This document shows, one piece after another, positions 59,306 through 64,000 of a stretch of 64,000 nt of DNA. The position numbers and the translations under genes were made by a program. How positions within the stretch are numbered: the first letter of the stretch is position 1; the number at the start of each line of letters is the position of its first letter. The notes below the pieces were generated by a model. The model was not told the DNA's origin. It saw only the letters and a list, made by a program, of their open reading frames with translations, and made no database searches. Source of the stretch: Sarcophilus harrisii (lineage: Eukaryota; Chordata; Mammalia; Dasyuromorphia; Dasyuridae); assembly GCF_902635505.1 (NCBI RefSeq), contig NC_045426.1:543462818-543526817 (forward strand), read 5' to 3'.

Positions 59306-59784
59306 CAATTTTCAAGAGAAAATAAGAAAAAAAGTTGAAAACAATAATTAAAGTGTCATATACCTGTATTATCAGATGGTTTTTTTTTTTTTAGCATATA
59401 TGTGAACAAACCAAGTGAATTTGGTTGGAAAAATATATTCCAGGGTATGCAAGAATGTGCATACATCATTGAGACACCACTGCCTAATACTCTGAGAAAT
59501 TACTGAGAGAGGTGTCAGAAGATTTGAGATAGATGAGCATGGCTCTGGTTTTCAAAATGGAATAAAATAATTGATTCTGGAAACTACAAAATATACTTTT
59601 TGCAAAATTCTAAAATGCTTATTTCCTCTGACTTCAGTCTATATTTTTAAAGTTTCTAACTTGCTAAGTACCCCTTCAATTGCTCTGATTCTGACATCAA
59701 ACAGCCCTTTGTTTCTTCTATTCTGTTACTTGTTTCTGAACTTTTTGACTGGATATTTCTGCTTTTGAGTGACTTTGGAAGTGT

Positions 59785-59905
59785 CTCCCAGTTGTCCAAT
59801 TGTCCTGACCTATGTCTTGTCATTGGATTCTGATGATTCCAGAGGAGAGGGGTGAGGCTTTTAACTTTGCACAGCCCTGTCTCACTTAAATTGAATTTAA
59901 GAGAC
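59785..59905 (+). repeat. Old dispersed repeat related to 39275-39400
   Basis: GACCTATGTCTTGTCATTGG, GATTCCAGAGGAGAGGGGTG, AACTTTGCACAGCCCTGTCT and CACTTAAAT in the same order as the 39-kb copy. The short open frames here are not genes. Confidence 0.45.
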
Positions 59906-60469
59906 AAAAAGCAGCAGTCTGTGATTTTGGAGTCCCCAGTTTTTGCCTTGAACTCACTCACTCTCATCTAGCTGATCTCATTTCTTCAGTGACTTGATAC
60001 ATTCCCTTTGTTTTAGTTGGATCTTCTAGTACCTATTTCAATTATTTCAGCCTCTGTTGACACTCACCAGTGAGAACTTTAAGCTTCAATTCAATTAAAC
60101 ATGTATTAAGTACTTATTATCTATAAAACTTCTAGCCTTCCAGCTCAGTCCTTATTTTTCCCATTCTTGTACTTTGGGTTAAAAGAGTAGAAGGAAAAAC
60201 TAATACAGTTATGGTGTTGATGACAGAATTAAGATTCAAAAATATTTCAACAGTCTGGAAAGAGGGGCTGAAACTAACAAGATGAATTTCAAAGGAATAA
60301 ACATTAAATCTCACACTATGATTAAAAAATAATAATTTTATTTGATGTTGGAGATTTGGCTCTCTGGAAATTCCTTCAGGGGAAAAAACCCCAAGGTTTT
60401 TACAGTTGAAGTGTGATGTATGTGACTGCTACTACAATCTCAGGGTTAATAGAGAAGCAAGCATTCAAA

Positions 60470-61025
60470 TCAAGCTCTGTGCAAGTTAGACTCCATCTAG
60501 AGTAGCATATTCAATTTTAGGTGCCATATTTGAGAAGGAAGATTGACAAGCTTTAATATCGAAGGAGGATCACCAGAATGGTGAAGAAGCAGAGAGACCA
60601 TTTCAAGAGGAAGAAACACTGAGGGACAGAACTAGGGATATTTAATCTAGAGAAGAAAACTATATATGGATTTGTTTATTTTTGGCAGGGGATTGAGGTG
60701 GGATGGGGATGAACACAATTGTTATCTTCCAAAACTTGAGGTCTATTTTCAGGAACAGAAATTAGAATTATTCTCTGGATCTCTAAAAGAAAAAAATATA
60801 ATTGGACACTACAAAGCTTAACTTTCACAGTAATGTGAGAAAATCTTCCTAACAATTAAAACTATTTAAAACTGGAATGTCCTGCCTTATAAAATAATGA
60901 GTTCCCTCTCAGGGGATGCCTTCTGAGGAAGGCTACCTTCTCTATAAAAGATTACTGAATTTATTGGAAGGTTGGAAAACTAATGCCTTCCAAGAATCTT
61001 TCCAGTATCTCTGATTCTAATCCAA
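60470..61025 (+). repeat. Ancient CR1/L3-type LINE 3' remnant
   Basis: GGATCACCAGAATGGTGAAG, GATATTTAATCTAGAGAAGA, GAGAAAATCTTCCTAACAAT, ACTGGAATGTCCTGCCTTAT and AATGAGTTCCCTCTCA follow the order of the CR1 ORF2 end (VKGLE..., FSLEKRR..., KNFFTE..., WNRLP...). Heavily decayed. Confidence 0.6.
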
Positions 61026-61339
61026 CTAGTTTATTTTTCCTTTATCTGGAAAACTGCTGTCCCATAAGCTGTGTAGTGGTCTTATAACCATATTTTGACA
61101 AGCAAGCTTAAAACATGAGAAGAAAAACATTTGTGCAGAGATAGAAATTATTGGAATATTTATCAGTTCTTTCTTTGGATGCAGATAGAGTCTTCCCTCA
61201 TATATTATGGTTTTGAAAAAACCACCAGCTTATAGCCCATCCAGCCCAAATCAGTTGGGGTCAATGACTTGACCTGACCAAATCACTGCTGGCTTGCTTA
61301 ATAGGCTAATTGAATATTAAATAATTAAAAAATATAGCA

Positions 61340-61610
61340 ATTTTAACAGCGTATTCAACCATTCCCCAATTGATGAGCACCACTGCAATTCTCAATTCTT
61401 TGCCACCACAAAGAGTTACTACAAATATTTTAGACATAGGTTCTTTTTTTTTTTTCCATAATCATTTTTGGAATAGACCTAGTAGTGGTATTGTTGAGTT
61501 AAAGGATATAGGCAGTTTAATAACTCTTGGAGTATCATTCCAGATTGCTCTCCAAAATGGTTGGATCAGTCTACAGTTCTACCAACAGTTAATTAGTGGA
61601 GGCAGGGGAG
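61340..61610 (-). repeat. L1 3' region fragment
   Basis: CAACCATTCCCCAATTGATG, AATAGACCTAGTAGTGGTAT, CAGATTGCTCTCCAAAATGG and TTGGATCAGTCTACAGTTCT: reversed L1 ORF2 C-terminus region. 61733-62985 is unrecognised. Confidence 0.75.
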
Positions 61611-61661
61611 GAGGAAAATTTATTGGAGCACCTCATTTGTCCCCCTATTTACATAATTTTA

Positions 61662-61662
<1 letters not shown>

Positions 61663-61732
<70 letters not shown>
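61663..61732. repeat. (TA)n(GA)n microsatellite
   Basis: About 14 TA units followed by about 21 GA units. Confidence 0.9.
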
Positions 61733-61733
<1 letters not shown>

Positions 61734-63071
61734 TGTTAGATAATTGAAGAGAGAAATTCCTTGGTTTCCTTAAGGTTCAAAGGTTTCATCTGAATTAGTT
61801 TTTGCAATTACTCTGTAAATTACTGTTGAAGCTATGCCTCAAAAACTTCTTTTGTGTCAGGACTATTTGATTTTTTCTATTAAGAATTAATTATTCTCTG
61901 TTTCAGTTTAAGCACTAAAACTCATTTTACTAAAGGGTTGGGGGGACAAAGTTTGAAAAGTAAGGTAATTTGTATGGATTTCAAATATTGGTTCAACTTG
62001 AATTTAGTAGATAGCACAGAGTCAGATAATAATTTATTAAGTACATAAGTTGTTAATCAATTGATTATGTATTTACTTCCCTACGTTCCTCTACTTTCCC
62101 CCTATAAAATGTAACCAGAAGAGCAAAGACTACTTTGTTATTTATTTTTTACCTCCAGTGATAGATATTGTACCAAGTACCTAAAGCCTTTTAGAATGAG
62201 CTGAATGAATAATCCTTATCCAATAACCAATGGGGGAATCTTGTCATTCTCATTACAAATGAAACCAGAAAACAAAAAGAAATTGCAGATAGATGGTAGG
62301 ACAACACACAGTTACTCCTTGTAGAGGCAAATAAAGGACTTAGTAGAGCTACTTTTAAAAAAAAAAAATTGAATATCTAAAAGCAACAACTTTCATTCCA
62401 TGGTATATTTGGCTATTTTGTATCACAGTATTCATAAGAAATATTTACCAAAAATACCTCCTTGCAAATAGCATGTGCCAACTTATGTGTGTTGCTGTTT
62501 TGTCAACATCTGTTGCAGAGAAATTCTACTGTGAACTTGATAAGATGCTAAATTAATTCAAAGTATGTTTGAAACTTAAAAATTTCAATACAAAGGTGAG
62601 AACAGCAAAAAATAAGTTGAAAAAAAAATGTAGTTTAGAAGAAAAAAAGGCCAATGACTTGTATAGTCTCACACAAACACTTCATGTCATAAATGCTTTC
62701 TTTGAGAAAAGAACTAAAGACATTGGTCATTCCAAGCATTAATTACCATAACCTTGTCTTTCACACATTATAAACCATAACAGCAGGTTTCCTATGGCTT
62801 ACTTATAAGGAAAAACAAATATACAAATTCAGAAATAACATACTAGATTTAGGTCATTAGAACTTCATACTTAAGAAAACTAATATTTTACTCCCCAATC
62901 AAGTATGTAAAAGAGGAAAAGAATAAAAGAAAAGAGGTTTATTGCAACTTTTTGTATATTGTATATATTATTATTAAGTTGCCCTTCAGTTGAGTGTATG
63001 TATACAAATCATAGTATATGATTATGATGGAATACTACTGTGTTATAAAAAATGATGAACTCAGTGAAGTT

Positions 63072-63893
63072 AGAAAAACATGGACAGAAGTTATCAAACT
63101 GTGAATACCCTTTGATCCATCAGTGTTACTACTGGGCTTATATCCCAAAGAGATCTTAAAGAAGAAAAGGGACCCACATGTGCAAAAATGTTTGTGGCAG
63201 CTCTCTTTGTGGTGGCCAGAAACTGGAAATTAAATGAATGCCCATCAATTGGAGAATGGCTGAATAAATTATGGTATATTAATGTTATGGAAAATTATTG
63301 TTTTGTAAGAAATGACCAACAGGAGGATTTCAGAGAGGCCTGGAGAGACTTACACAAACTGATGTTGAGTGACATGAGCAGGACCAAGAGATCATTATAC
63401 ACAGCAATAACAAGACTATACGATGATCAACTTTGATGGATGTGGCTCTCTTCAGTAATGAGATGATTCAAACCAGTTCCAATTGTTCATTAATGAAGAG
63501 AATCAGCTACACCCAGAGAGAGAACTATGGGAAATGAGTGTGGAATACAACATAACATTTCCACTCTTTCTGTTATTGTTTGCTTGCATTTTGTTTTCCT
63601 TCTCAGGTTTTTTCTTTCTTTCTAGATCTGATTTTTCCTATGCAGCAAGATAACTGTATAAATATGTATACATATATTGGATTTGACATATACTTTAACA
63701 TATTTAACATGTATTGGACTATCTGCCATCTAGGGAAGAGGATGGGGGGAAGGAGGGGAAAAGTTGGAAGAGAAGGTTTTGCAAGGGTCCATATTGAAAA
63801 ATTACCCATGCATATGTTTTGTAAATTAGAAGCTGTAATAATAAAATAAAATAAATGAAAATAAAAAATAAAATAAGAAAAACATGGATAGAA
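63072..63893 (+). mobile_element. L1 3' end inserted into an older L1 fragment
   Basis: TSD of 18 bp with one mismatch: AGAAAAACATGGACAGAA (63072-63089) and AGAAAAACATGGATAGAA (63876-63893). The insert has an open ORF2 tail (63188-63436: [34 protein letters not shown]) and ends TTTTGTAAATTAGAAGCTGT with an AT-rich tail. The host sequence 62990-63071 is itself old L1 3' sequence. Confidence 0.9.
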
Positions 63894-64000
63894 TTGCAAA
63901 ATGTTGTTTTATTCCATAAATTAAAAGTAAAGAGGAAAACAAAAAGAAAAGAATATATATCATACTTACTATGTTCCAGGTAGTGTACTGTGATCCACAA

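Noticed and set aside
63188-63436. Open frame that could be read as a small host protein
   Set aside because: It and 57899-58255 are the same L1 ORF2 C-terminus, each in a copy with 3' UTR and A-rich tail.

Overview
The window is nuclear DNA from a marsupial mammal. Three host genes are readable by exon-level similarity to their human proteins: KDM1B (LSD2) on the minus strand from the left edge to about 17.5 kb, TPMT on the plus strand from about 22 kb to 45 kb, and the single-exon gene NHLRC1 (malin) on the plus strand at 52.0-53.3 kb. The same three genes are neighbours on human 6p22.3, so the block is conserved synteny, shown here in the opposite orientation to the human reference. The marsupial call rests on the repeats: tRNA-headed SINEs of the WSINE1/MAR1 type, MIR/THER1-type CORE-SINEs, and L1 3' ends of a marsupial type with recognisable ORF2 C-termini. 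The abundance of SINEs ending in the GCTGAGGCAATTGGGGTTAA motif suggests an Australian (australidelphian) marsupial rather than an American opossum. That is inference.

Layout. 1-17.5 kb: twelve KDM1B coding exons, encoding about the first 507 residues (two zinc fingers, SWIRM, start of the amine-oxidase fold); the remaining C-terminal exons lie beyond the left edge. 17.5-22.1 kb: first intron and a CpG-rich, TATA-less bidirectional promoter shared by KDM1B and TPMT. 22-45 kb: TPMT, eight coding exons that assemble without any frame conflict into 245 residues, exactly the human length; its introns are loaded with retroelements. 45-52 kb: intergenic. 52.0-53.3 kb: NHLRC1, 405 codons in one exon. 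53.3-64 kb: intergenic DNA with SINEs, several L1 3' fragments and an old CR1/L3 remnant.

The three genes do not form a pathway: one is a flavin histone demethylase, one a thiopurine methyltransferase and one a ubiquitin ligase of glycogen metabolism. KDM1B and TPMT are linked only by their divergent promoter. Repeat-rich introns explain most of the rest.

I found no new multi-gene system. The best second-look items are structural: a ~175-bp inverted duplication inside a KDM1B intron; a solo LTR in sense orientation about 165 bp upstream of the TPMT start codon; a perfect 32-bp foldback at 58.5 kb; a 15-bp GC-rich hairpin in the TPMT first-exon region; a 50-base homopolymer touching a KDM1B splice acceptor; an extra open KDM1B exon candidate; an LTR-type transcript apparently pasted in by L1 machinery; and three copies of one target-site sequence around two adjacent insertions.
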